A DNA stretch of 50,060 nucleotides. Source: an uncultured Planctomycetota bacterium. Its GTDB lineage: Bacteria; Planctomycetota; Brocadiia; CAIUPP01. The stretch is from assembly GCA_903901045.1 (NCBI GenBank), contig CAIUPP010000079.1:1-50060 (forward strand), given 5' to 3'. The notes under the pieces were generated by a model. That model ran no database searches, had not been told where the DNA came from, and worked only from the letters and a program-made list of their open reading frames with translations. A program made the translations under genes and the position numbers. This document shows, in pieces, positions 23,827 to 32,964 of the stretch (position 1 is the stretch's first letter; each line of letters begins with the position of its first letter).

Positions 23827-24582
23827 ATGACGAACAGAAAAGTGGCGGTTGTCACAGGTGGAGCGCAGGGCATCGGCAAAGCGATCTGCGCGCGCTTTCT
23901 GCGGGAGGGGTGGGCGGTTGCTGCGGGAGACATCGACTTTGCCGCCGCGCGCGAGACGGCGGCCGAGTTGCGTACGGCGGGGGAGTTGCTGCCCATCCGG
24001 GTGGACGTGGCGGAGGAGTCGGACGTGAAGGAACTGCTCCGCCGCGCGCGCAGCCGGTTCGGGCGGATCGACGCGCTCGTCAACAATGCCGGCATCATGA
24101 ACGGCAAGCCGCTGGCGCGCATGACGCTGGCCGAATGGAACCGCGTCATAGGGACCAACCTCACTGGCGCTTTCCTCTGCGCCAAGCACGCCGCGCCGGA
24201 ACTGGCGAAGAGGCGCGGCGCCATCATCAATATCTCCTCCACCCGCGCGCTCATGTCCGAGGCGGGCACCGAGGCGTACAGCGCCAGCAAGGGGGGAATC
24301 CTGGCCCTCACGCACGCTCTGGCCGTCTCGCTGGGGCCGCGCGTGCGCGTCAACTGCATCCTGCCGGGATGGATTGAGACGAGCGAGTGGAAGAAGAGCT
24401 CACGCCGCCACGCGGCGAAGCTTTCGCGCGCGGACCATGCGCAGCACCCGTGCGGGCGGGTGGGGACGCCGGAGGATATCGCCGCACTGGCCTGGTTCCT
24501 CGCGGGCGCGGAGGCGGGGTTCATCACCGGCGCGGGGTATGTCGTCGACGGCGGGATGACGCGCAAGATGATCTACGTGTGA
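23827..24582 (+). CDS. Short-chain dehydrogenase/reductase
   Basis: 251 residues with the classical SDR set: TGGAQGIG (10-17) for the cofactor, NNAG (86-89), Ser138 and the YSASK active site (Tyr151, Lys155). Asp35 after the second strand (AAGDIDF) suggests preference for NAD over NADP. The substrate cannot be read from sequence. GGAG lies before ATG 23827. The 3' end overlaps the convergent PAP2 gene by ten bases. Confidence 0.93.
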   Translation: MTNRKVAVVTGGAQGIGKAICARFLREGWAVAAGDIDFAAARETAAELRTAGELLPIRVDVAEESDVKELLRRARSRFGRIDALVNNAGIMNGKPLARMTLAEWNRVIGTNLTGAFLCAKHAAPELAKRRGAIINISSTRALMSEAGTEAYSASKGGILALTHALAVSLGPRVRVNCILPGWIETSEWKKSSRRHAAKLSRADHAQHPCGRVGTPEDIAALAWFLAGAEAGFITGAGYVVDGGMTRKMIYV

Positions 24583-25343
24583 GGCGGCGCTTCCTCTCCC
24601 GCGGACTCCACCTCGCCGTGCCGCTGCAGATAGCGCGCCGCCAGCCAGCAAAGCGCCGCCCAGACCGCGCCGCAGGTCCAGCCGGCCAGCACGTCCGTCG
24701 GCCAGTGCACCCCCAGATAGACGCGGCTGAAACCCACGAGGAACGTCAGGAGGATTGCCGTCAGCAGCAGGTATGCCTTCAGTATCTTCCCCGAGACCAC
24801 GCGCGTCAGGATCGCCCCCAGCGTCAGGTAGGTGAGCGCGGACATCATGGAATGTCCGCTGGGGAAACTGGTGGAATAGGTGTGAGACAGGTACGGGACG
24901 ATGTCCGGGCGCGGGCGGTGGAAGGCGAGTTTGAGCGCCGTGCTCGCCAGGAATCCGCTGCCGACGGCTCCCATCAGCAGCCACGCGGCATGCCTCTTGC
25001 GCTGGAGCAGCAGGAACCCGGCGGAGAAAAGCGTCAGCATCGTCAGAACGATCGTGCCGCCCAGGGCGGTCAGGTCGCGGCAGCCCTCCTCCACCCAGGA
25101 GGGGCCGATGGGATCGGCCAGGTTGCCCGGCGTGCGCAGCGCCAGCAACACGCGCGTGTCGAATTTCTGCGTATCCCCCTCGGCCACCTCGTCTGCGAGC
25201 GCGATGAACCCCCAGATCCCTGCGCTGATCAGCGCCAGCAGAAGCAACGTGCGCAGCTCATGCGCGCCGACTGCCGCCAGCAGGCGCATCAGGCGGTTCG
25301 GCTTCTTCTCAGGAGTGGGCGCCGGCATCGTGGGGTCGCTCAT
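24573..25343 (-). CDS. PAP2-family membrane phosphatase
   Basis: 256 residues with about six membrane spans and the full acid-phosphatase signature in order: KLAFHRPRP (138-146), PSGHS (161-165) and SRVYLGVHWPTDV (206-218). Enzymes of this type dephosphorylate undecaprenyl pyrophosphate, phosphatidic acid or related lipids on the outer face of the inner membrane. Its ATG overlaps the stop of the binding-lipoprotein gene (ATGA), and it converges on the SDR gene with a ten-base overlap. Confidence 0.92.
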   Translation of the reverse strand: MSDPTMPAPTPEKKPNRLMRLLAAVGAHELRTLLLLALISAGIWGFIALADEVAEGDTQKFDTRVLLALRTPGNLADPIGPSWVEEGCRDLTALGGTIVLTMLTLFSAGFLLLQRKRHAAWLLMGAVGSGFLASTALKLAFHRPRPDIVPYLSHTYSTSFPSGHSMMSALTYLTLGAILTRVVSGKILKAYLLLTAILLTFLVGFSRVYLGVHWPTDVLAGWTCGAVWAALCWLAARYLQRHGEVESAGEEAPPHT

Positions 25344-26980
25344 GGCGTCGCGCGCGGCGCCTCCGTGAAGGAGACTTTATGAAAGTCCACCCTGTTCACC
25401 GATGGCCCCATATCCATCGCGCTGAGGGTGAAGCCTGAGACATACGGCTTGACCAGCAGGTTCGTCTGCGCGTGGGAGAGGAAAATCCAGGGGGCGTCGG
25501 CGACGATCATCTCCTCCGCCTTCCGCAGCAGGGCCATGCGTCGCTGGGCATCCGGCTCACGGCGCGATTCCGCCAGCAGAGTGTCCAATTCCGGGTTCGC
25601 GTAACGTGCCCGGTTCCCAGCCGACCCGAAGCGCGCGCTGTGGAAGATGAACAGGAAATTGTCCGCGTCCGGGAAATCCCCCACCCAACCCAGCCGGAAC
25701 AGGTCCGGCTCACCCTTGTTCGTCGCCGCGAGCAACGCGGCCAGCTCCAGCGGCTGCAGGCGCACGGGGATTCCCGCGTGGCGCAGGTCGCTCTGCACCG
25801 CCTGCGCCACCTGCGGGTTCGGGGGGCGGCTGTTGTAGTAGAGCGTCATCTCCGGCAAATCCTTGCCGCCGGGACCGTACCCCGCCGCCGTCAACTCCTC
25901 GCGCGCCTTCGCCTCGTCGTAACGGTACCCCGCCAGCGCCGGATCGTAACCGGCCAGCCCGGGCGGTAGGAGTCCCTTGGCCGGCACGTGCGTGCCCCCC
26001 AGTATCTTGTTGCAGATGAACTCGCGATCCACCGCGTAGTTCATCGCCCGGCGCAAGTGGACATTCTCCCCGGCGGGTTTGTGCGTCATCGTGATGCCGA
26101 CGTAGTACGTGCTCAGCGTTGCGACCGATTTCAACTGGGCGGCCAGACCGGGGTCCTGGCGAATGCTTCCCAGGTACGCCTCCGGCGCCGCGCAATGCTC
26201 CAGATTGCCGGCCAGGTACTCCTGGTAGGCCACCAGCGGCTCTTTGATGATGCGGAACCTCAGCCCCGCCAGCGGCGCGGGCCCGGCGTAGTACTTCTCA
26301 TTGCGCGCCAGTTCGATCACATCATTCTCGCGCCAGCGCACGAAGGTGAACGGGCCGCTCCCGACCGGGTTCAACCCGAAGTCCTTTCCCGGGCGCTCGA
26401 CCTCCTCCCTCGGGACGATGGCCGCGCTCCCCATCGCGAGGAAGCTCAGGAACGGCTCGAATGGTTCCGTCAGGCGGATGCGCACCGTGAAGGGATCGGG
26501 CGTCTCCAGACCCGACAGGCTGTCCGCCGTGCCATCGCGCAGTTCCCTGGATCCCGAGATCGGCTCGACCACCCAGCCGCGGTGGGAGAGCGTGCTCTTG
26601 CGGAGCAGGCGCTCGTAGGAGTAACGCACATCGGCGCTGGTCAACTCGCGGCCGTTGTGGAACAGCACCCCCTTGCGCAGTTGGAAAGTGTAGGAGAGAC
26701 CGTCCGGGGAGACTTCCCACTTTTCGGCCAGATCGGGGGCGGGCTTGAGTTGCGCGTCCAGCGTCACCAGCGTGCTGAAAATGCGGCGGGCCACCCCTTC
26801 GGAATCCACGTCGGTGAAGCGGGCAGGGTCGAGCGTCTTGGGGCCATCGGTCAGGGGCAGGCGATAGACGCCATCCGCCGGCGGGCGCGGCGGGCCCTCC
26901 GTGCGGTTGCACGCCGGCAGCGCGGCAAGACAAACCACAGCAAGCATTACCGGAAGCAGGCGTTGCGAACAGGTTCTCAT
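25340..26980 (-). CDS. Peptide/nickel-type ABC transporter substrate-binding lipoprotein
   Basis: About 546 residues. A signal peptide ends in LAALPAC, a lipobox. The mature part has the SBP family 5 pattern (DPARFTDVDSEGVARRIFSTLVTLD, WEVSPDGLSYTFQLRKGVLFHNG, FPDADNFLFIFHS). It would bind oligopeptides or similar solutes in the periplasm, but no permease or ATPase partner is adjacent. ATG 26980 gives the best signal peptide. GTG 26995 would overlap the TGA of the upstream restriction gene (GTGA) and is an alternative, coupled start. Confidence 0.9.
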   Translation of the reverse strand: MRTCSQRLLPVMLAVVCLAALPACNRTEGPPRPPADGVYRLPLTDGPKTLDPARFTDVDSEGVARRIFSTLVTLDAQLKPAPDLAEKWEVSPDGLSYTFQLRKGVLFHNGRELTSADVRYSYERLLRKSTLSHRGWVVEPISGSRELRDGTADSLSGLETPDPFTVRIRLTEPFEPFLSFLAMGSAAIVPREEVERPGKDFGLNPVGSGPFTFVRWRENDVIELARNEKYYAGPAPLAGLRFRIIKEPLVAYQEYLAGNLEHCAAPEAYLGSIRQDPGLAAQLKSVATLSTYYVGITMTHKPAGENVHLRRAMNYAVDREFICNKILGGTHVPAKGLLPPGLAGYDPALAGYRYDEAKAREELTAAGYGPGGKDLPEMTLYYNSRPPNPQVAQAVQSDLRHAGIPVRLQPLELAALLAATNKGEPDLFRLGWVGDFPDADNFLFIFHSARFGSAGNRARYANPELDTLLAESRREPDAQRRMALLRKAEEMIVADAPWIFLSHAQTNLLVKPYVSGFTLSAMDMGPSVNRVDFHKVSFTEAPRATP

Positions 26981-26991
26981 GTTAGACTGTG

Positions 26992-29900
26992 TCACTCACC
27001 TTGTTCGCCCTCTACGATAGCGATTTCCTCTTTGGTCAGACTGTATAGGCCAAAGACCAATTCGTCGATCTCGCGGTCGGTCGCTTCGACCTGACGCTTA
27101 ATCGCCACGCGCGGGGCTTCTGACTTGGCCGACATAAGTTGTTTGTGCAGTGCCAACATCGAATCGACCAGCTTTACTATGCGGTCATGGGCCGCTTTGT
27201 CCTCTGCATCTGCAAAGTCAACCATACGGATGGGTAATTTTGAAATGCTGTTCCAGAAATACTCATAGATCCCCCCGCTCTTCAATTTTCCGATACTCTT
27301 GAATCTGAATGTTAGAAGTCGAGAGTTTAGCAACCCGAGCAAATACAGTAGACTCTCTTTTTGGGAATTTTCAAAAAGAACCGTCGTGTCGGTCAGCCCC
27401 AAGAATTCGTTGGCACCATCAATCGCAAAACGGTTGGAATTAGCTAAGTAGGGACATAGTATCCTTCTCCGATTGTAGTATTCCTTGTGAAGCGGCCACG
27501 TAAACCGCCACCAGTCGCAGTCTCCCCGCTTGAATGCGGCCCGAGATCTTAACGAGTCGGCATGTTTCAGAAGGTGGGATTGTACGCCCTTTGGGAGTCC
27601 CGAAAAGGAGGCCACATCTTCCACGTATAGGACATATTCTCCACGGTCACGAATGGAGAAGCGCTGAATGTCGGAGTTCGTTGCACGCTTGAAGAATGCG
27701 CCCTCTGGAACTGCCCACTTTGTTATTTCTGCCTTGCTACGTTCCCCGAAAACATCATTCGCCCCAGTCTGCATCCCTTGTCCGATTGTTAACACATCAA
27801 CCAAAGGTATTCCTGTATGGTCGATCTTGCTATTCAGACGAGAAATCTCCGGAGAAACAAAAGCCCACGGGGAAGTAGCCAGGGATGACTGCTTGACCTT
27901 CACTGACTCGAAAACGCTGGCAATTGGCAGATGTTTAGAAAGGTCCAAGGACGGCAATCTTGCAGGTAATAGCTTCCATGATTGCACTACATTGGAAACG
28001 GCTCCCGGTTGGAGCGTAATGATACAGGTGGTAATTCCAACGCCATCGAAAACGTAGAAATTTTGAAAGTCTACTATTTCGCAGATGGCAGTTCGAGTCA
28101 GGAGATATTTGCGCAGCTTGTCCGCTTTGTACGCTTTGTACGCTTCCAGGAAAGCTCGCGAGACGATGAAACTCACGTAGCCTCGTGAAAGTTGCACAGC
28201 CTTTGCTAGGAAATAGAAGAGAATATCTGTCTTGTCATTGTATATGGATGGGTATTGCGTTTTCAGGGCCGCCAAACGAATATCAGCCTTGCCCCATGTG
28301 TCGTCTACGTTTAAGTATGGTGGGTTACCGATCACGCAGTCGAATCCCCCGGCAGACATCGCGGCTGGGAATTCTCGCTTCCAATCGAAGGCGTTAACTC
28401 GGGTCAACTCCTCCACATCGGGTATCAACATGCCCGAGAAGTAGTCTAGGCCAATCAAAGAATTACCGCACTTAATATTACCGGAAAGGTTCGGGAGCGC
28501 CCGTTGATGAAATAGCCGCATCGTGTCGCCGACGCTTTCTGCGGACTCTCCTTCAAGTACTTTTAGTAGCAGCGAGAGCTTGGACACTTCCACGGCTTGG
28601 AGGTCTATGTCGACGCCGAAGATGTGTGTCGTGAGGATGCGCTTCTTTTCGGAAATGGTCAGCCGCCAGTCGCCAGCGTGAATGGCGTAAACCGCCTTGG
28701 GGTATCCTTCTGGGCCGTTATCTATGTACCACTTCAAACAATGGTCGAGAAGGCACTGGTAAGCGCCCAAGAGGAACGAGCCGCTGCCGCAAGCCATGTC
28801 CAGTATGCGAAATGGTTGCACTCTTCCTTTGCCGGCCAACTGGCGTGGACTCTTGCCTTCAATCTGCCGCTCAACCGTCTGCTTGACGATGTAATCCACG
28901 ATGTACTTGGGGGTGTAGTAAACGCCGCCAGCCTTGCGAACCTCGGGCTTTTCTTCAACCTTCGCCTGATGGCCTGCGGTAAGCCGAATGACCTTGCCCA
29001 AGAACCGCTCATAGACCGTGCCAAGGATTTCTGTGGGGAGAACCTTGAATATGTAGGGGCTGCCGTGCTCGAAGTAAAGGCTCTGGAGAATCGGCTTGAA
29101 GACCTTATCGTCAATTTCTAGCCGTGGTGTCAACGAGTCGGGGGATTCGGATACGTCGCTTTCTTTCTCGAAATGGAAGAGACCGGAGTTGTACTTGTCA
29201 TCCGCCTTGCGGCACAACTTCATGAATCGTTCGTAAATGTTCCCCTGCGGGCAAAGCGCCAGAAGCTGATCGTACGGCTCAAGGCCTCGATCCTCTGCCA
29301 TGCGAAGGAACACGACGCGGTCTATGGTGAGCTGAACGGCGCGGTTCAACTCATCGTCAGACAGCTTCGCGTTGCGCAACGCGATGTTGTGCGCGAGAGC
29401 ATCGCGCCAGTCCTCGATTTCCTTGAGGAATTCGGAGTCCACCTCGGACGTGCCACGCTTGCGCTTGGACGCGGCGTATTGGTCGAAGGCTCCGGTCCAA
29501 ACCGCTTCACGAGAGAAGATGTCCCAAAGCTCGCGCCAGCGGTCGGGGTATTCTTCGAAACGAAAATATAAGATTCGCGCGTGGCTTGGTTTGTCGCTCT
29601 CACGCGGGCGCATGGTGCAATCGTATACGCCCATTTCTTCAAAATCGGTCAGTATGGAAACCGCAACCTTGGCGCTCCAGCCGTAACGTCGCAATTGGTA
29701 GGCGGGGGCAGGGTCGGCAAAGATGTTCACGCCGCATTTCTTGGCTTCGGTGTAGAACTTCGGTAGCGTGCCGACGCGGAAGGTATAGTCGGGGGCTTTC
29801 TGATGGCCTTCGACGTCCAAGCTATCTTCGACCACGACTTCGCAGTACTGCGGAGCGACACGGGCGGCGTTGCCAACGTCCCACCCCAGCGCCCGAAAAA

Positions 29901-30042
29901 GCGGGTCAATCAAATCTTGCCTGACATGGGCCTCTTTTCTGCCAGCGGCGCAGAACGCCCCCCGATTCTTGGCGAAATATCCACACAAGGCGGAGACTTC
30001 GGCCCTGCCTTGCTCAAAGGTCTTGTTCAATATGCTCCCCAA
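26992..30042 (-). CDS. Type IIG-like restriction-modification enzyme (Eco57I/TaqI-class)
   Basis: A 1016-residue single-chain restriction-methylation enzyme. The N-terminal nuclease part has Asp85 (APDYTF) and Glu99-Ala-Lys101 (FYTEAKK), a PD-(D/E)XK pattern. Residues ~200-360 form a helical connector. The adenine methyltransferase has GGVYYTPKYIVDYIV (motif X, ~372-386), DMACGSGSF (motif I, 415-423) and NPPY (573-576). The rest is a target-recognition region with GLTDTTVLF and LLNSRLL. No separate specificity or modification gene is present. The start is a TTG (30042 or 30030, the latter just after GGGGAG). The 3' two-thirds are AT-richer than the surroundings, pointing to transfer. BREX PglX was considered, but no other brx genes are nearby. 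Confidence 0.88.
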   Translation of the reverse strand: MGSILNKTFEQGRAEVSALCGYFAKNRGAFCAAGRKEAHVRQDLIDPLFRALGWDVGNAARVAPQYCEVVVEDSLDVEGHQKAPDYTFRVGTLPKFYTEAKKCGVNIFADPAPAYQLRRYGWSAKVAVSILTDFEEMGVYDCTMRPRESDKPSHARILYFRFEEYPDRWRELWDIFSREAVWTGAFDQYAASKRKRGTSEVDSEFLKEIEDWRDALAHNIALRNAKLSDDELNRAVQLTIDRVVFLRMAEDRGLEPYDQLLALCPQGNIYERFMKLCRKADDKYNSGLFHFEKESDVSESPDSLTPRLEIDDKVFKPILQSLYFEHGSPYIFKVLPTEILGTVYERFLGKVIRLTAGHQAKVEEKPEVRKAGGVYYTPKYIVDYIVKQTVERQIEGKSPRQLAGKGRVQPFRILDMACGSGSFLLGAYQCLLDHCLKWYIDNGPEGYPKAVYAIHAGDWRLTISEKKRILTTHIFGVDIDLQAVEVSKLSLLLKVLEGESAESVGDTMRLFHQRALPNLSGNIKCGNSLIGLDYFSGMLIPDVEELTRVNAFDWKREFPAAMSAGGFDCVIGNPPYLNVDDTWGKADIRLAALKTQYPSIYNDKTDILFYFLAKAVQLSRGYVSFIVSRAFLEAYKAYKADKLRKYLLTRTAICEIVDFQNFYVFDGVGITTCIITLQPGAVSNVVQSWKLLPARLPSLDLSKHLPIASVFESVKVKQSSLATSPWAFVSPEISRLNSKIDHTGIPLVDVLTIGQGMQTGANDVFGERSKAEITKWAVPEGAFFKRATNSDIQRFSIRDRGEYVLYVEDVASFSGLPKGVQSHLLKHADSLRSRAAFKRGDCDWWRFTWPLHKEYYNRRRILCPYLANSNRFAIDGANEFLGLTDTTVLFENSQKESLLYLLGLLNSRLLTFRFKSIGKLKSGGIYEYFWNSISKLPIRMVDFADAEDKAAHDRIVKLVDSMLALHKQLMSAKSEAPRVAIKRQVEATDREIDELVFGLYSLTKEEIAIVEGEQGE

Positions 30043-30117
30043 GCTGCGATATCAGGCCCTTGCATGTCGAGTACGACCTCGGAAGACGCAGCGCCTTGTT
30101 TCCGTGTCGTCAGTTCG

Positions 30118-30168
30118 CAAATCAGTAATCAGTATTCAGTAACCCGCCTTCGCCAAGGCTACGGCGGG
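30118..30168. repeat. Interspersed repeat: AATCAGTAATCAGTATTCAG plus CCCGCC/GGCGGG hairpin
   Basis: ATCAGTAATCAGTATTCAGT is followed by CCCGCCTTCGCCAAGGCTAC and GGCGGGC, which folds into a hairpin. It lies in the 150-base gap between the restriction gene and the phosphorylase gene. Word-like repeats of this kind are typical non-coding repeats; no gene fits. Confidence 0.6.
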
Positions 30169-30191
30169 CGAGTCTGCAATCATCCGTCCCG

Positions 30192-32741
30192 CTATCCCCA
30201 GATAATCATCCCCGGCTCAAACGGATGCACCAGGTCGGGTTGGAAGGGGAGGACGCGCAGGGCGAAGCCGCGGCGGCCGCTGTGGGTGCAGGAGACCTGG
30301 CAGCGGTAGATGCTGAGGCCGTCCTTGGACTCCTCGCAGGTCATCCGCGTTCCGGTGCCGCGCTCCAATTTGTCCTCGGCGGCCAGCGGGCCGTGGAAAA
30401 GCTGAACCTCCACATCCGTCGAGTGCAGGTTCCCCAGGCGGATGCGCGCCGTCACGTCCATCTTCTCTCCCACGCGCAACGCGGGGTCCACGTTGCTCGT
30501 TACCGACTCGACCTTGATATTGTTCCAGTTCTGGCGCAGGTTCGCCCGCCACGCGGCCAGCGCCCGGGCGCGCGCCTGCTTGTCGCCGGTGAGCGTCACG
30601 TACTTCTCGCCCGCCTTCAGGTAGTAGTCGGTGACGTAATCGCTGGTCATCCGGCTCGTATTGAAGTAAGAGCCGATCTGCGACATGCACTGCTTCATCC
30701 TGCCGATCCAGCGCCGGGGGAGTCCGTCGGGACCGCGGTCGAAGAAGAGCGGGATGACGTCCTGTTCGAGGATGTCGTAGAGCGCGCCGCTTTCCACGTC
30801 ATCCTGCTCGGCGGCGTTCTCGTAGATTTCGCCGCTGCCGATGGCCCAGCCGGTCTCGGGGGTGTAGCCTTCCACCCACCATCCATCCAGCGTGCTGACG
30901 TTGAGCGCGCCGTTGGCGGCGGCCTTCATCCCGCTCGTGCCGGAGGCCTCCAGCGGGCGCTTCGGGGTGTTCAGCCAGATGTCCGCTCCCTGCACCATGT
31001 AGCGCGCCACGTTGATGTCGTAGTCCTCGATGAAGACGATCTTGTTGCGGAAACCCTCCTGGCGGACGAAGTGGAAGAGGTCCTTGATCAACTGCTTGCC
31101 GGGGTTGTCCATGGGATGCGACTTGCCCGCGATGATGATCTGGACGGGCCGCGCCGGATCGTTCAGTATCTTCTTCAGGCGCTCTGGGTTCTTCATGAGC
31201 AGCGTGCCGCGCTTGTACTCGGCGAAGCGGCGGGCGAAGCCGATGGTCAGCGCCTCGGGATCGAGGACCTGGTCGCTCTCGGCCACGACGTGCGGCGGAG
31301 AGCCGCGGCGCAGGTTCTGCTGGCGCAGCCGCTTGCGGGCGAACCAGACCAGCCGCTCGCGGCGGCGCTCATGCGTGCGCCAGAGCTCCGAGTCCGGAAT
31401 GCTTTCCACGCGACGCCAGATGCTGAAGTTCATCGGCTCTTCCTCGAACTTCGGCCCGAGGTAGCGGTCGAGCAGGTCCGCCATGTCATGGCTGAGCCAG
31501 GAACGGCTGTGGATGCCGTTGGTGATGCTGCCGATGGGCACGTCGTCGTCCGGGAGATTGGGCCAGAGTCCGTGCCAGAGATGGCGCGAGACGCGCCCGT
31601 GGAGGAGGCTGACGCCGTTGAGGTGCGCCGCGTAGTGGAGCGCCAGGACGGTCAGGCAGAACTCCTCGGAGGAGTTGGAGGGATTCTCGCGCCCCATGGC
31701 CAGGAACTCTTCCCAGCCGATGCCGATGCCCCGGACGTAGTCGCTCATGTAGCGTTCGAGCAGGCGCGGGTCGAACCGCTCGTTCCCCGCGGGCACGGGG
31801 GTGTGCGTCGTGAAGACGGTGCTGGCCCAGACGACCTCCCACGCCTCGGCGCGCGAGAGCTTGTAGCTTTCCATGCACTGGCGCACGCGCTCCAGAGCGA
31901 GGAAAGCGGAGTGGCCTTCATTCATGTGGCAGACGGAGGGCTCGATTCCCATCGCCTTCAGCGCGCGCAACCCGCCCACCCCCAGGACGAGTTCCTGGCG
32001 GACGCGCATGTCGCGGTCGCCGGCGTAGAGGCGCGTGGTGATCGCCCGGTGCTCCGCGCGGTTCTCGGCCAGGTCCGTGTCCAGCAGGTACAGCGGCACG
32101 CGCCCGACCTGCACCTTCCATATCTGGAACTGCACCGGCTCGTTCGCCAGTTCGATCTGCGCGCGGATCGGCTTGCCGGAGGCGTCGGTCGCCAGCGTCA
32201 CCGGCATGTTGTACCAGTCGTTCTTCGGATACGCCTCCTGCTGCCAGCCGTCGCGGTTGAGGTACTGCTTCAGGTATCCCTCGCGGTAGAGCAGCCCTAC
32301 GGCGACCAGCGGCAACCCCAGGTCGCTGGCGGACTTGAGGTGATCTCCCGCGAGCACCCCGAGGCCGCCGGAGTAGATCGGCAGCCCGACGTCGATTCCG
32401 TATTCCATCGAGAAATACGCCGTGATGCGGTTCATGGAATCCGGGTGCATCTTCTGGAACCAGGTGGGGGAGCTCATGTACTGCTTGAACTCCTCATGCA
32501 CGCGGTTCATGTTCGCGACGAAGCTGTCATCCTGGGCCAGTTCCTCGAAGCGCTCCTGCGGGATCACGCCCAGCATCAGCGCCGGGTTCTGGTAGGTTTT
32601 GTCCCAATACTCCGCATCCATGCGGATGAACATTTCCACCGCGCGCCAGTTCCAGCCGAACCAGAGGTTGTACGCGATCTCGCGCAGCGGTTCGAGCCTC
32701 TGCGGCAGCCGGGGCAGGACGTTGAACGGGCGGATCTTCAT
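30192..32741 (-). CDS. glgP: Alpha-glucan (glycogen/maltodextrin) phosphorylase
   Basis: 849 residues of the short alpha-glucan phosphorylase family. An N-terminal DUF3417-type segment (~10-110, REIAYNLWFGWNWRAVEMF) precedes the phosphorylase core (YFSMEYGIDVGLPIYSGGLG, NEGHSAFLALER). The pyridoxal-phosphate lysine is Lys606 in EASGTSGMKAAANGALN. It releases glucose 1-phosphate from glycogen or maltodextrin in the cytoplasm. GAGG lies nine bases before ATG 32741. It stands alone, with a promoter and a hairpin upstream. Confidence 0.95.
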   Translation of the reverse strand: MKIRPFNVLPRLPQRLEPLREIAYNLWFGWNWRAVEMFIRMDAEYWDKTYQNPALMLGVIPQERFEELAQDDSFVANMNRVHEEFKQYMSSPTWFQKMHPDSMNRITAYFSMEYGIDVGLPIYSGGLGVLAGDHLKSASDLGLPLVAVGLLYREGYLKQYLNRDGWQQEAYPKNDWYNMPVTLATDASGKPIRAQIELANEPVQFQIWKVQVGRVPLYLLDTDLAENRAEHRAITTRLYAGDRDMRVRQELVLGVGGLRALKAMGIEPSVCHMNEGHSAFLALERVRQCMESYKLSRAEAWEVVWASTVFTTHTPVPAGNERFDPRLLERYMSDYVRGIGIGWEEFLAMGRENPSNSSEEFCLTVLALHYAAHLNGVSLLHGRVSRHLWHGLWPNLPDDDVPIGSITNGIHSRSWLSHDMADLLDRYLGPKFEEEPMNFSIWRRVESIPDSELWRTHERRRERLVWFARKRLRQQNLRRGSPPHVVAESDQVLDPEALTIGFARRFAEYKRGTLLMKNPERLKKILNDPARPVQIIIAGKSHPMDNPGKQLIKDLFHFVRQEGFRNKIVFIEDYDINVARYMVQGADIWLNTPKRPLEASGTSGMKAAANGALNVSTLDGWWVEGYTPETGWAIGSGEIYENAAEQDDVESGALYDILEQDVIPLFFDRGPDGLPRRWIGRMKQCMSQIGSYFNTSRMTSDYVTDYYLKAGEKYVTLTGDKQARARALAAWRANLRQNWNNIKVESVTSNVDPALRVGEKMDVTARIRLGNLHSTDVEVQLFHGPLAAEDKLERGTGTRMTCEESKDGLSIYRCQVSCTHSGRRGFALRVLPFQPDLVHPFEPGMIIWG

Positions 32742-32781
32742 ATGGGCATCCTCACTAAAGTGGGGGCGAACTCAAGAAAGC

Positions 32782-32811
32782 ATTTTCCCAAGCCATGCGG
32801 CGGCGTGTCAA
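32782..32811 (-). promoter_or_regulatory. Possible promoter for the glucan phosphorylase gene
   Basis: On the minus strand TTGACA (32806-32811), 18 bases, GAAAAT (32782-32787), about 40 bases before the ATG. Confidence 0.45.
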
Positions 32812-32849
32812 GACGTTTCGCGCCGCCACGCGGCGTAAAGAGAGTATCG

Positions 32850-32881
32850 CCTTGCAAAGGTGGGTCTAAACCTTCGCAAGG
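32850..32881. repeat. Hairpin CCTTGC-AAGGT / ACCTT-GCAAGG
   Basis: Two stacked stems with an eight-base loop, placed in the 223-base gap upstream of glgP and after ksgA. It has no T-run on either side; it looks like another palindromic repeat rather than a terminator. Confidence 0.6.
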
Positions 32882-32964
32882 TCTGTTCATCGCAGGAGCG
32901 GCGGGCCGCTCATGATAAGGTTCGTGCAAAGTTCGGCAATCTTTACCCGCGCGAGCGCATTTCG

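Noticed and set aside
26992-30042. BREX or DISARM defence island
   Set aside because: Only a single restriction-methylation polypeptide is present, with no pglZ, brxC, helicase or phospholipase partner.
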